This document shows positions 24,844-33,901 of a stretch of DNA of 64,000 bases, piece by piece (position 1 is the stretch's first letter; each line of letters starts with the position of its first letter). Source of the stretch: Alcanivorax sp. DP30 (GTDB lineage: Bacteria; Pseudomonadota; Gammaproteobacteria; Pseudomonadales; Alcanivoracaceae); assembly GCF_009882945.1 (NCBI RefSeq), contig NZ_WTUY01000004.1:735341-799340 (forward strand). The letters run 5' to 3'. Below the pieces are notes generated by a model that was not told the DNA's origin, ran no database searches, and saw only the letters and a list, made by a program, of their open reading frames with translations. The translations under genes were made by a program, and so were the position numbers.

Positions 24844-25770
24844 TCAGGCGCCCGGCTCAAGCGCCTTCATCCGCCAGCGATAAATGCGCGCAAACTCGTC
24901 CGGGTCCTTGCTCCCCTGCCCTTCACTGTGATTGGCCACCGGGCCGGCCAGGCGGGATAGCCAGAAGCGGAGAGCGGCCACCGCCAGCGCCAGTTTGAGG
25001 CGGCCCGGGTCAAACAGGCCGCCGTGGCGCTGGTAGGTGCTGAGCAGGGCCTGTTCCCGTTCCGGGGCGGGCTTGCCACAGGGTTCCACGCACCAGTCAT
25101 TGAGGGTGACAGCCAGATCGTATTCCGGGTCATCCAGGCAGGCGTTGTAGAAATCCAGCAGGGCGCTGATGTGGCCGTCCTGCCACAGCAGGTTGTCGCG
25201 AAACAGGTCGCCATGGATCAGGGTGCGGCCAGTGGGGCTGGCCTGCCAGGCGTCGAGCAGGGCGCGGGCCGGTGCTTGTTGGTTGGCGGGCAGGTGGCTG
25301 AGATGTTTACTGAGCGTTGCCAATCGCTGGCGTTCATCCGGCAGCGGCAGCAGGCTGCCCGGGTCGCACTGGTGCAGCCGCGCCAGCAACGCGCCAACCT
25401 GCCCGCAACGGGCCTCGTCCACGGCAAAATCATGGTCGCCGGGCAGGCGCGGCATCAGCACTGCCGGCTTGTCCGCGACGGTGATCTGCCAGTGCCCCTG
25501 ATCATCAGCAAGGGGGCCGGGTACCGGTAACTGAGAGTCCCTGGCCAGCTCTGCCAGCAGGTGCAGGTAAGGCCGCACGGCATTACTGTCCAGGGTCTCG
25601 AACACCGTCAGCACCAGATCGGCAGGGGTGCCTTGACGGTCTTTCGCCTCGATCAGAAAGGTGCTGTTCTCGATGCCATGGCTGGCGCCATGGTAATGCA
25701 CCAGCGAATAGCCAAAAGGGGCCAGTATCCGGGTCATCTGGGGCGCGTCGAGCGGGGTGTAGACGGACAT
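24844..25770 (-). CDS. thrB: Homoserine kinase, type II (APH-fold)
   Basis: A 308-residue kinase of the aminoglycoside-phosphotransferase fold. The start MSVYTPLDAPQMTRILAPFG and GIENSTFLI match the Pseudomonas-type homoserine kinase, and the catalytic loop is HGDLFRDNLL with the metal-binding LLDFYNACLDD following. It phosphorylates homoserine in threonine synthesis. I use the ATG at 25770 (AGGAAA upstream) and not the longer frame. Another APH-type small-molecule kinase cannot be excluded, since the rest of the thr pathway is not nearby. Confidence 0.78.
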   Translation of the reverse strand: MSVYTPLDAPQMTRILAPFGYSLVHYHGASHGIENSTFLIEAKDRQGTPADLVLTVFETLDSNAVRPYLHLLAELARDSQLPVPGPLADDQGHWQITVADKPAVLMPRLPGDHDFAVDEARCGQVGALLARLHQCDPGSLLPLPDERQRLATLSKHLSHLPANQQAPARALLDAWQASPTGRTLIHGDLFRDNLLWQDGHISALLDFYNACLDDPEYDLAVTLNDWCVEPCGKPAPEREQALLSTYQRHGGLFDPGRLKLALAVAALRFWLSRLAGPVANHSEGQGSKDPDEFARIYRWRMKALEPGA

Positions 25771-25870
25771 GAATGATTTCCTGATTCGGCTGCAGGGCAA
25801 AGACTCTGCCTGCCGGCGATGGTATAACAGGCAGCCGTTACTCGAACAATAACAAAAAGGACGACCTTCC

Positions 25871-26491
25871 ATGCGTTACTGGATGCTTATCGGGTTGCTG
25901 TTCAGTCCTGCCCTGTGGGCCGCGGACCAAGCCGACGACACTCAAACTGCCCAGGTGGCCCACTTTCAGGATTCCCGCTACGGCTATGCCGCAGCCAACC
26001 TGATGCACCTCAATCTGGATTACGACAACTACGAACTCACTCCCTCTGGTCTGATGCTGCGCCTGGGCGGCATGGTGGACGAGAACTGGGGTGTGGAACT
26101 GCGGGTGGGGACCGGGCCCTCCGGCGACACCCGGCGTTCCGAAACCAGCCGCAACAAGGTGGATTACACCGTGGACCATGTGGGCGCCCTGCTGGCCACC
26201 GGCAAGTGGTCGTTCGATTCCCCCGTAGTGAAGCAGCATGTGGAAAGCTTTTTCGTGCAGGGCTTTGCCGGGGTGGCGGATGTGAAGGTCAAAACCGTGG
26301 CCCGTCGCTGCAATGCCCAGGGGTGTCGCAGTGGTGTCGATCGCAACGATGACACCAGCCTGGCCTTTGGTGCCGCCCTGGGTATGCGCACCGCCTACAA
26401 CATCGGCCTGAGCCTGCAGTACATGCAATATGTGGACAAGGAATACATCACCGTCAGTGGTATCGAAGGCGGTCTGGAGTGGTATTTCTGA
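25871..26491 (+). CDS. Outer-membrane beta-barrel protein (OmpA/OmpW-like)
   Basis: A 206-residue secreted protein with signal peptide (residues 1-17, ending LWA). Alternating hydrophobic strands with short turns and the terminal aromatic residue (GGLEWYF) are typical of eight-stranded outer-membrane barrels. An insert with a disulfide candidate (RRCNAQGCRS) lies around residue 145. The lack of an OmpW signature leaves the subfamily open. It is divergent from thrB. Confidence 0.65.
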   Translation: MRYWMLIGLLFSPALWAADQADDTQTAQVAHFQDSRYGYAAANLMHLNLDYDNYELTPSGLMLRLGGMVDENWGVELRVGTGPSGDTRRSETSRNKVDYTVDHVGALLATGKWSFDSPVVKQHVESFFVQGFAGVADVKVKTVARRCNAQGCRSGVDRNDDTSLAFGAALGMRTAYNIGLSLQYMQYVDKEYITVSGIEGGLEWYF

Positions 26492-26575
26492 TACACTCGC
26501 GCAGGTTCTGTTTCCGGTCTGCCGCTGTGATGGGGGCGGCCGATTGCCAGTGATATCACCCCCTAAGGAGTCCCG

Positions 26576-27604
26576 ATGAGCCCTGTTGCCCTGGAGCGCG
26601 CTGCGCTGAAGTCCCTGATGCTGCTGCCGCGGCCCGTTCTGTCCCGGCTGGCTGCCGGCATCGAGACCCGCGGCCGAGATCATCTGGACCCCCACGTGCG
26701 GTTTCTGCTTGCCCTCAGTGGTGCCAAGCCCACCCTGGACAGTGGCACGGTGGCCAAGGCGCGTCAGCTGTATGCCGACATGATCGAACTGATGGATGTG
26801 GCGGAGCGTCCGTTGCCCGTGGTGGTGGATCATCAGGTGCCGGTGGAGGGCGAGACTACAGTGCAGGTGCGTCGCTACCGTCCGGAAAATGCCCCGCGTC
26901 TGGCTCCGGCCATTCTGTTTTTCCATGGTGGCGGATTTACCGTGGGGGGCGTGGAAGAATACGACCGCCTGTGCCGCTACATAGCCGAGCGCACCAATGC
27001 GGTCGTACTGAGTGTGGATTATCGCCTCTCCCCGGAGCATCCGTCGCCCACCGGCGCCAACGATTGCCTGGCAGTGTGGCGCTGGCTGTTGGACAACACC
27101 GCAGGGCTTGGGCTCGATCCCGAGCGGCTGGCAGTGATGGGTGACAGCGCAGGCGGCAACCTCAGCGCTGTCGTGTCCCAGCAGGCAAAACTGGCCTGCC
27201 TGCCGGTACCGGCCCTGCAGGTGCTGGTTTACCCCACCACCGACGGGGAGCTGAAACATCCGTCGGTGCAAAGCCTCGGCCAGGGTTTCGGTCTCGATCT
27301 GCCGCTGCTTACCTGGTTCCGCAGCCACTTCATTCAGGATGAAGCCTTGGTGGAGGATTACCGGGTCTCCCCTCTGCGCAACCCGGACCTTGCCGGTCTG
27401 CCGCCCACCATCCTGATCACCGCCACCGACCCGCTCCGTGATGAAGGGCTGGAATACGGTGAAAAACTGCGTGACGCCGGTGTGGCGGTGACCAGCCTGG
27501 ATTACCCGGAACTGGTCCACGGGTTCCTCACCATGGGCGGCGTCATCCCCGCCGCTCGCAAGGCGGTAAACGCCATCTGCGACGCTACCGCCCAGCGGTT
27601 GTGA
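26576..27604 (+). CDS. Alpha/beta hydrolase, HSL family esterase
   Basis: A 342-residue esterase of the hormone-sensitive-lipase group. The oxyanion-hole motif HGGGF (residues ~119-123) and the nucleophile elbow GDSAGGN (~187-193) are present; the acid is likely in TDPLRDEG and the catalytic His in LVHGF. It lacks a signal peptide, so it is cytoplasmic. Such enzymes hydrolyse short-chain esters. A heptad repeat element begins a few bases after its stop. Confidence 0.85.
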   Translation: MSPVALERAALKSLMLLPRPVLSRLAAGIETRGRDHLDPHVRFLLALSGAKPTLDSGTVAKARQLYADMIELMDVAERPLPVVVDHQVPVEGETTVQVRRYRPENAPRLAPAILFFHGGGFTVGGVEEYDRLCRYIAERTNAVVLSVDYRLSPEHPSPTGANDCLAVWRWLLDNTAGLGLDPERLAVMGDSAGGNLSAVVSQQAKLACLPVPALQVLVYPTTDGELKHPSVQSLGQGFGLDLPLLTWFRSHFIQDEALVEDYRVSPLRNPDLAGLPPTILITATDPLRDEGLEYGEKLRDAGVAVTSLDYPELVHGFLTMGGVIPAARKAVNAICDATAQRL

Positions 27605-27612
27605 AGCAGCCA

Positions 27613-27758
27613 CAAGCTTCAAGCTTCAAGCTGCAACACGGGCAATACTCTCATCCGCTGACATGCCGTGCCCGCGAACCACAAAGGCGGTGCGCGGGCA
27701 CGGCGCTGGATTCATCCTGGAACTTTACTCGTGTTGCAGCTTGAAGCTTGCAGCTCGC
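27613..27758. repeat. Heptad inverted element, AAGCTNC arms, esterase to DUF815 gene
   Basis: Left arm 27613-27640 and right arm 27730-27758 share a 21-bp perfect match (units CAAGCTT, CAAGCTG ending CAACACG). The core contains a 12-bp stem GCCGTGCCCGCG / CGCGGGCACGGC. The element occupies the whole gap between two convergent stop codons. Confidence 0.8.
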
Positions 27759-27760
27759 TT

Positions 27761-28534
27761 TCAAAACCCCCCCACAAACTGATTATAAAACTGCCTCGCC
27801 GTGCGCCCGGAGCGCACGCCTTTTTCAATGGAAAAGCGGCGCGCCCGGATGTGCAGTTGCTGGCGGTCTTTTACCTCGCCGAACAGGTGGTCAACGATCT
27901 CGAAATACTGCGGTTCGCTGATCGGATAAAAACTCAGCCCCAGCCCGAAACGGTCTGCCAGAGAAATTTTTTCTTCCACCGCATCGCCATGGTGAAGCTC
28001 TCCGCCAATTACCCGGGACTCGGCGTTGTCCTTCATGTATTCGGGCAATAAATGGCGGCGGTTGCTGGTGGCATAGATGCGCACATTGTCCGGGGGCAAT
28101 TCCAGCGAGCCTTCCAGCACACTCTTGAGATGCTTGTACTGGTTTTCACCCTCCTCGAACGACAGGTCATCGCAATAAATAATGAACCGCTGGCGGCGCT
28201 CGCGAATGTCGTCGACGATCTCGGGCAGGTCGTGAAGATCATCCTTGTCCACCTCAATGACCCGCAGCCCCTTGCCGGCATATGCATTAAGCAGGGCTTT
28301 CACGATGGAGGATTTGCCGGTGCCACGGCTGCCCCACAGCAGCACATGGTTGCAGGGTTGCCCAGCCAGAAAGCGTTCGGTGTTCTGGATGATCTTCTGC
28401 TTCTGGGTGTCGATACCCAGCAGGTCTGCAAGCCGAACCGGATCCGGGTGCGGCACCGGTCGCAGTGTGCCGGTGCGTCCCCGCCAGATGGCAGCGGGCA
28501 GGGTGCGCCAGTCGATAGGTTGGGACGATGTCAT
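27761..28534 (-). CDS. DUF815 P-loop ATPase
   Basis: A 257-residue ATPase with Walker A GSRGTGKSS (residues ~65-73) and Walker B FIIYCDDLSFE (~117-127). Sensor 1 is YATSNRRHLLP and the arginine-rich C-terminus (RSGRTARQFYNQF) fits AAA+ proteins. DUF815 proteins are widespread in proteobacteria, but their role is not established. It is divergent from a small lipoprotein gene, and converges with the esterase gene. Confidence 0.85.
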   Translation of the reverse strand: MTSSQPIDWRTLPAAIWRGRTGTLRPVPHPDPVRLADLLGIDTQKQKIIQNTERFLAGQPCNHVLLWGSRGTGKSSIVKALLNAYAGKGLRVIEVDKDDLHDLPEIVDDIRERRQRFIIYCDDLSFEEGENQYKHLKSVLEGSLELPPDNVRIYATSNRRHLLPEYMKDNAESRVIGGELHHGDAVEEKISLADRFGLGLSFYPISEPQYFEIVDHLFGEVKDRQQLHIRARRFSIEKGVRSGRTARQFYNQFVGGF

Positions 28535-28664
28535 GAGGTCCTCGCGGCAAGGTATTTTCAGGAAGGGTAAATTTTAGAGAATTTCGTTCACACAGGCATG
28601 CGTTGGCGGTTCGCTTTGACTATGCTTGCAGCAGAACATACCTCACTGTTTCAGGAGAAACCGG

Positions 28665-28964
28665 ATGAAAGCTGCGTACCTGGCCCTGCCGGCACTGGCG
28701 CTGATGTTTGCTGGCTGCACCTACAAGTACGACACCGATTACCCCATGGGCCTGCCGGAAAGCACGCAAACCTGCCCGGAGGATCCGCCTGAGCAGTGCA
28801 CCCAGGATTATCGACCGGCCTTTGGTTATGACGAAGCGGGCGGCATTCTCGGTGAGTTCGGCAATGCCTGCATGGCCTGCGCCCAGGACGAGGTGATGTA
28901 CACCTCGCCGAAGCAAGAGGCCTCGCCGCGCCCGGCGGATGCCCCGGCTGATGCGGTCGAATAA
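28665..28964 (+). CDS. Small Cys-rich lipoprotein, function unknown
   Basis: A 99-residue lipoprotein with lipobox FAGC at about residue 16 after a short signal peptide. The mature part has four further cysteines (TCPEDPPEQC and CMAC), suggesting disulfides or metal binding. ATG 28665 is preceded by AGGAG. It is followed after 12 bases by the DUF2868 gene and may be cotranscribed with it. No family recognised. Confidence 0.6.
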   Translation: MKAAYLALPALALMFAGCTYKYDTDYPMGLPESTQTCPEDPPEQCTQDYRPAFGYDEAGGILGEFGNACMACAQDEVMYTSPKQEASPRPADAPADAVE

Positions 28965-28976
28965 GCGAGCCCCTCA

Positions 28977-30344
28977 TTGACGTCATCCCTGACCCGGCTG
29001 CTGGACTTTGATGACCAGTACCGTCGCGACAGTCAGCAGTCCCAGGCCTTTCTGCACCGTCGCGACCGGCGCTTTGCCCAGCAGCAGCAAACCCAACGCC
29101 GGCCACTGACCGTGCCCGCCTGGCTGGCTGAATTACATGCCCTCAATGATCAGCGCCAGGCCCATGGCCATGATTCACGCCTGCGCCGCTGGCGACAGGC
29201 CCGCTGGGTCTTTGCCGGTCTGGGGGCCGTACTGGGTGCCGCCTTCATGGCAGGCCTGCTGGTTTACGATGGCAGCCGCCAGATCAATGTGACCCTGGTG
29301 CTGGTGCTGGTGGGGTTGCAGCTGGCGCTGGCCTTGCTCACCAGCCTGCAGGCCTGGCTGGGCTGGCAGCCCTGGGGCAGTTTGCTGGGGCGTTCCGGGG
29401 AGCAGGGCGACCCCTTGCAGCCGCTACGCCCTGCCCTGTCCGCCCGCATTGCCCACACTGGCGGCCTGCTGTTTGCCCTCAGTGGCCTGCTCACCTTGCT
29501 GGTCATGGTGCTGGTGCAGGATCTGGCCTTCGGCTGGAGCACCACCCTGCAGGCCTCGGCGGACAGCTATCACCGGCTGGTCTCCACCATCGCCCTGCCC
29601 TGGCACACCCTGTGGCCGGATGCCGTACCCGGCGCCGAGCTGGTGGCCGCTTCCCAGTATTATCGTCTCACCGACAATGCCATGGCCGATCCGGCGTTAC
29701 TGGGCACCTGGTGGCCCTTCGTGCTGATGGCCTGGCTCACCTATGTGTTGCTGCCGAGACTGGTGTTTTTGCTGCTGGCGGCCCTGCAAGTGCGCTGGCA
29801 GGCGGCAAACGCGCTGCGCCAGCACCCGGGTTATCAGCCGTTGTTCTACCGGTTCGATACCCCCTGGGTAGAAACCCGTGGCGAGGAAGAAGCGCCGCGG
29901 GAACCGGCGCCGGTGCAGGTGAGTCTGATGCCGTTGCCAGAGACCGGTACGCTGATCCATTGGGCCGGTGCCGGCCAGCAGAGCGCCGGGCTGGTGCGCC
30001 GGCTGAGCCAGGCCCCGGCGCCGTTGCAGCTGCGGGCCGGCGGTAACAGCAGCCTGGAAGAGGACGCGGCCACCCTGCGTCAGGCGGGCGAGCAGCGCCA
30101 GCCAGTGATACTGGTGGCCCGTGGCTGGGAACCGCCCACCGCCGAGCTCAGCGACTTTATTTTTGACGCCCGTGAACAATGGCCCCCGGCCACCATGCTG
30201 GCGTTGGTGCCGCTGGCCGATGAACAGGGTGATCCGCTCGCCGATGCGGGGTTGCTGTCACAATGGCAGCGCTTTATTGAGCGCCAGAAAGACGCCAACC
30301 TGCTGCTGTGCGCACCCAAGGCGACCTGGGGCGGAAATCGCTGA
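28977..30344 (+). CDS. DUF2868 membrane protein
   Basis: A 455-residue protein with four membrane helices (near residues 78-96, 104-124, 160-182 and 240-270) and a soluble C-terminal half. The opening LLDFDDQYRRDSQ and the pairing with a DUF3482 GTPase identify the DUF2868 family. The start is TTG at 28977, the only plausible start in this frame. Family members are usually adjacent to the DUF3482 gene, which suggests a two-component membrane/GTPase assembly with an unknown task, possibly in envelope stress. Confidence 0.75.
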   Translation: MTSSLTRLLDFDDQYRRDSQQSQAFLHRRDRRFAQQQQTQRRPLTVPAWLAELHALNDQRQAHGHDSRLRRWRQARWVFAGLGAVLGAAFMAGLLVYDGSRQINVTLVLVLVGLQLALALLTSLQAWLGWQPWGSLLGRSGEQGDPLQPLRPALSARIAHTGGLLFALSGLLTLLVMVLVQDLAFGWSTTLQASADSYHRLVSTIALPWHTLWPDAVPGAELVAASQYYRLTDNAMADPALLGTWWPFVLMAWLTYVLLPRLVFLLLAALQVRWQAANALRQHPGYQPLFYRFDTPWVETRGEEEAPREPAPVQVSLMPLPETGTLIHWAGAGQQSAGLVRRLSQAPAPLQLRAGGNSSLEEDAATLRQAGEQRQPVILVARGWEPPTAELSDFIFDAREQWPPATMLALVPLADEQGDPLADAGLLSQWQRFIERQKDANLLLCAPKATWGGNR

Positions 30345-30385
30345 TTTCCGCCGTCACACATTGATAATGACAACGCGCTGAGACC

Positions 30386-31852
30386 ATGGACGATAACGGC
30401 AATACCGACATCATTGACGACCGGCAGAGCGACAGCGCCCTGCCCCGCTTTGCCGTGGTGGGCCATCCCAACAAGGGTAAATCCAGCGTGGTCGCGACCC
30501 TGGCGCAGAACGATTCCATTGCCATCGCCATGGAGCCGGGCACCACCCGTGATAGCCACCGTTATCCCATGAAGGTGGATGACGTGACCCTCTACGAGCT
30601 CATCGATACCCCTGGCTTTCAGCGCCCCCGCAAGGTGCTGGCCTGGCTGCAGGGCCACAGCCTGTCCGCGTCCGATCGCCCGGACACCGTGGCGGCCTTT
30701 GTCACCCAGCACCGAGACGATCCCCGTTATCACGATGAATGCGAGCTGCTGGGGCCTATCGTGGAAGGGGCCGGCATCATCTACGTGGTGGACGGTTCCG
30801 TGCCCTATAACCGCGAGCACGAAGCAGAAATGAACATTCTGCGCTGGACCGGCCGGCCCAGCCTGGCGCTGATCAACCAGATCGGCAGCGATGACTACAG
30901 TGCAGACTGGGAGGCGGCCCTGGGGCAGTACTTCCAGATCGTCCGCCGCTTTGATGCGGTGCGGGCGCCGTTCGAGAAACATCTGGAATTATTGCGTAGT
31001 TTCGGCGAACTGGCGCCTAACTGGCGCGAACCCCTTGATGCGGCCCTGGAGTACCTGCAGGCCCTCAAGTTCGGGCGTGACCATCAGGCCCTGGAGCATC
31101 TCGCCGATGCCCTGATCGAGATGCTGGGGCACCAGGAAACCAGCCGGCTGGGCGAATTTGAGGCTGCGGAGCCCTTGCAGCCCAAGCTGCGCCAGCGCTG
31201 GCAGGCCTGGCAGCGTGAGCGCGAACAGCGCCTGCGGCACAGCGTGGAAGACCTGTATCAGCATCGCCGTTTGCAACGGCAGGAGTCCGACCTGTGCCTG
31301 CCGGACGGGGATGACCTGTTCGGTGAACGCACCCGCCAGCTGTGGGGCATCAGCAAGAACCAGCTGGCCGCCGCCGGTTTCGGGGCTGGCGCCGTGGGCG
31401 GGGCCGGGCTGGATGCGGTGACTCTGGGGCATTCCCTGGGTACCGGTGCCCTGATCGGCGGGTTGCTGGGCGCGGCGGGCAGCTACTACTACAGCGACAA
31501 GCTCACCCGGGTGAAGCTGGGGCCACTCAGTGGCGGTTTTCGGGAGGCCACCTATGGTCCCCTCAAGGATCCCCAGTTCGGTTATGTGGTGCTGGGCCGG
31601 GCCTTGGTGCACTGGTATCAGATCAGCCAGCGTAACCACGCCGGCCGCGACGTGCTGGTGGTCACCGACAGCGATGGCCACTGGCTGGAAGAATTATCCC
31701 GCAGTGATCGCAATGGCCTGCAGAAATCCCTGCAGGCCCTGGCCCGTCGGCGTTTCGAGCCCAGCAAACGGCAGCGACTTATCGAGCAACTGGAGCTCGC
31801 CCAGCAGGCGTTTGCCCAGTGGCAGATGAAGCAGTTTTCAGAATCTGGCTAA
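30386..31852 (+). CDS. DUF3482 GTPase-like protein
   Basis: A 488-residue protein with an N-terminal Era/YihA-like GTPase domain: P-loop GHPNKGKSS (residues ~27-35), switch-region TTRDSHR and DTPGFQ. The canonical NKxD guanine motif is not visible; INQIGSDD occupies its place. The C-terminal DUF3482 part has a glycine-rich membrane-active segment (FGAGAVGGAGLDAVTLG, GTGALIGGLLGAAGS). It starts 41 bases after the DUF2868 gene, in one operon. Function unknown. Confidence 0.8.
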   Translation: MDDNGNTDIIDDRQSDSALPRFAVVGHPNKGKSSVVATLAQNDSIAIAMEPGTTRDSHRYPMKVDDVTLYELIDTPGFQRPRKVLAWLQGHSLSASDRPDTVAAFVTQHRDDPRYHDECELLGPIVEGAGIIYVVDGSVPYNREHEAEMNILRWTGRPSLALINQIGSDDYSADWEAALGQYFQIVRRFDAVRAPFEKHLELLRSFGELAPNWREPLDAALEYLQALKFGRDHQALEHLADALIEMLGHQETSRLGEFEAAEPLQPKLRQRWQAWQREREQRLRHSVEDLYQHRRLQRQESDLCLPDGDDLFGERTRQLWGISKNQLAAAGFGAGAVGGAGLDAVTLGHSLGTGALIGGLLGAAGSYYYSDKLTRVKLGPLSGGFREATYGPLKDPQFGYVVLGRALVHWYQISQRNHAGRDVLVVTDSDGHWLEELSRSDRNGLQKSLQALARRRFEPSKRQRLIEQLELAQQAFAQWQMKQFSESG

Positions 31853-32001
31853 TGCAATTTGGGTCACAGATTTCGCGCGAACCCTGTCACATGTACAAAA
31901 ATTGCACGCCGCTCAGCCTGTAAAAATGGCCTGGCAGCGGTTTGTGAAGGCTGTTCGGAGTTGTTGCTGGCATGGTGAACTCGAGAAAACGAGGACACCC
32001 C

Positions 32002-32727
32002 ATGCTGCCCGAAGAAATCAAACTCAGACTGGCTTCCTTTTCCCGCCCCGCCTGGCGTCCCCAGGCCGGACCGGCGGTGCCTGGTGCCATGTCCAAGTTC
32101 GGTGGCTTGCCGTTACTGAAACCGGATGAATCCTGGCCCTGCTGCGGCCATTGTCATCAGCCCATGCAGCTGTTCCTGCAGCTGGAATCCCGGGACTTGC
32201 CCCGTACCATGCGCTCTCCGTTCGGAGATGGCGTGCTGCAGGTGTTTTACTGCACCAATGGCGAAGAAGACTGCGAAGTACTGGGTCAGTCCCATCTGCC
32301 CTTCTCGGATGCTGCGCTGGTACGGGTGATACCCCGGGAGCAGGCCAACGGTTTTGATGCCTTGCCGGTGCGACAGCCGGATGCCTTGCCGGAGCGTTCC
32401 CTCACTGGCTGGATCCCCCTTGCCGATTATCCGGATTGCAAGGAAACCGCCGCCATCAACGATGAGGATCGTGACGGCACCCTCGCCCTGCTCCACGCCC
32501 ACCGTCCGGCCCCGCGCCCCGGTGACAAGCTCATGGGTTGGCCTCACTGGACGGCCGGTGTCGAGTATCCCACCTGCCCCTGTTGTCAGGAGCCCATGCA
32601 GTTCCTGCTACAGCTGGATTCCATGGACACCCTGCCGTTCCGCTTCGGCCACTACGGCTGCGCCCACATCTTCCAGTGCGATACCCATCGCGACATCATG
32701 ACCCTGACCTGGCAAAGCCGACCATAG
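32002..32727 (+). CDS. DUF1963/YwqG-like Cys-rich protein
   Basis: A 241-residue cytoplasmic protein with two similar halves. SKFGGLPLLKP followed by WPCCGHCHQPMQLFLQL is a DUF1963-type segment, and the pattern recurs in the second half as CPCCQEPMQFLLQLDS. The CxxC pairs suggest a structural zinc. I choose ATG 32002 with GAGGA upstream. Family function is unknown. Confidence 0.65.
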   Translation: MLPEEIKLRLASFSRPAWRPQAGPAVPGAMSKFGGLPLLKPDESWPCCGHCHQPMQLFLQLESRDLPRTMRSPFGDGVLQVFYCTNGEEDCEVLGQSHLPFSDAALVRVIPREQANGFDALPVRQPDALPERSLTGWIPLADYPDCKETAAINDEDRDGTLALLHAHRPAPRPGDKLMGWPHWTAGVEYPTCPCCQEPMQFLLQLDSMDTLPFRFGHYGCAHIFQCDTHRDIMTLTWQSRP

Positions 32728-32880
32728 AAAGAGGCGCTCCTGCAAAAACCTCTCGCGCCGCCGATGACGCCCCAATGTTCACGAAGTCGCTGTAGGAGTT
32801 CCCTTCCAGGGGACGAACCGTGCGCAGCACGGCATCGCCCGTAGGGCGGTCAGGTGGCATTTTGCGCGGCAGCGTTCCTA
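32728..32880. repeat. Decayed REP cluster between DUF1963-like gene and mmsR
   Basis: At least two REP-type units are visible: GTAGGAGTTCCCTTCCAGG at ~32791 on the plus strand, and on the minus strand GTAGGAACGCTGCCGCGC ending at 32880, which supplies the TAG stop of mmsR. Between them is GTGCGCAGCACGGC. No gene seen in this 150-bp stretch. Confidence 0.6.
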
Positions 32881-33786
32881 CTGCCCCCGCTCCTGCCGAT
32901 AACGCTGCGGCGATACCCCCATCACCTTCTTGAATAACCGGGAAAAATAATAGGGGTCGTCATAGCCCAGCCGGGCGGCGATCTGCACCACGGTATCCTC
33001 GGTAATATCCAGCAGATAACAGGCATGGCTCACCTTGATACGCTGAAAGGCCTGCATGGGTGTCTGTCCGGTCTGCCGTTTGTACTCCCGAATAAAGTGA
33101 TAACGCGACAGGTCGCTGGTAGCCTCCGCCAGCTCATCCAGTGACAGCCGCCGGTGCAGCGCGGTCTGCAGATAGCCGTTCACCCGGTTCACATCCAAGG
33201 TGGCGTGGCGCACATCATGTTGATGGCGCATCAGCGCCGCAAAAGCCAGCAGGCTGCGCAACAGATTGGCGGCATACACCAGATGCTCCGGCTGTACCCG
33301 GGTGGCAGCGGCCAGCAGGGCCTGAAACTCCTCTGCCAGCCGCGAATGCACCCCCACGCGGACAATTCGCCCATCGGCGCGCCCGGCAATTTCGTCAAAA
33401 AACCGCGGCACCTCATGGCCACCAAGATGCACCCAGTAAATGCTCCAGGGGAGCTGGCTGTCAGCCTGATAACGGTGGGCGAGGGCGGCGGGCAGCAGCA
33501 CCAGATCGCCACCCGCCACCCCATGGGTTTGGCCGTCCACCTGCAATTTCCCTCGCCCGCTGACACAGTAGATGAGCAGATAATCCGCCAGGTTGTCGCG
33601 CACCATACGGTGTCCGCGGGCCTGGGGGTAGAAGCCGACACCGTGAGGCATGCAGCCTTCACAAAGGGGGTGGCCGGCAATGCTGTCCAGCACGGCAGGG
33701 GGAATGACCGTGCGCTGGCCGGTGGCCGGTAGTGGCCAGCTGGAGGGTTCGGCCGGGGCATGCGCGGTGGGCAAGTGCTTATCCAT
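32878..33786 (-). CDS. mmsR: AraC-family activator of valine catabolism
   Basis: A 302-residue AraC/XylS regulator: N-terminal cupin-like effector domain (residues ~40-150) and a C-terminal double helix-turn-helix (~200-300) with RLGYDDPYYFSRLFKKVMGVSPQRYR. It is divergent from mmsA, the same arrangement as mmsR-mmsAB of Pseudomonas aeruginosa, so I infer that it activates the mms genes in response to valine or 3-hydroxyisobutyrate. ATG 33786 is used; a TTG three codons upstream is possible. Its stop lies in a REP head. Confidence 0.8.
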   Translation of the reverse strand: MDKHLPTAHAPAEPSSWPLPATGQRTVIPPAVLDSIAGHPLCEGCMPHGVGFYPQARGHRMVRDNLADYLLIYCVSGRGKLQVDGQTHGVAGGDLVLLPAALAHRYQADSQLPWSIYWVHLGGHEVPRFFDEIAGRADGRIVRVGVHSRLAEEFQALLAAATRVQPEHLVYAANLLRSLLAFAALMRHQHDVRHATLDVNRVNGYLQTALHRRLSLDELAEATSDLSRYHFIREYKRQTGQTPMQAFQRIKVSHACYLLDITEDTVVQIAARLGYDDPYYFSRLFKKVMGVSPQRYRQERGQ

Positions 33787-33901
33787 ATACAGCAATATAA
33801 TCTATTAAACGGCAAAAGACGCTATCTGCCTGAGCCTGTCCCTGTGCTACAACAGGGGCATACCGATAATGTGTACCCCTAAACCTGTTCCGGAGAGCCC
33901 C

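Noticed and set aside
25838-27622. A 594-codon open frame on the minus strand
   Set aside because: It runs antisense through the outer-membrane protein and the HSL esterase, both with clear motifs. Its translation is His/Gln-rich without domains, as expected for a shadow frame in GC-rich DNA.
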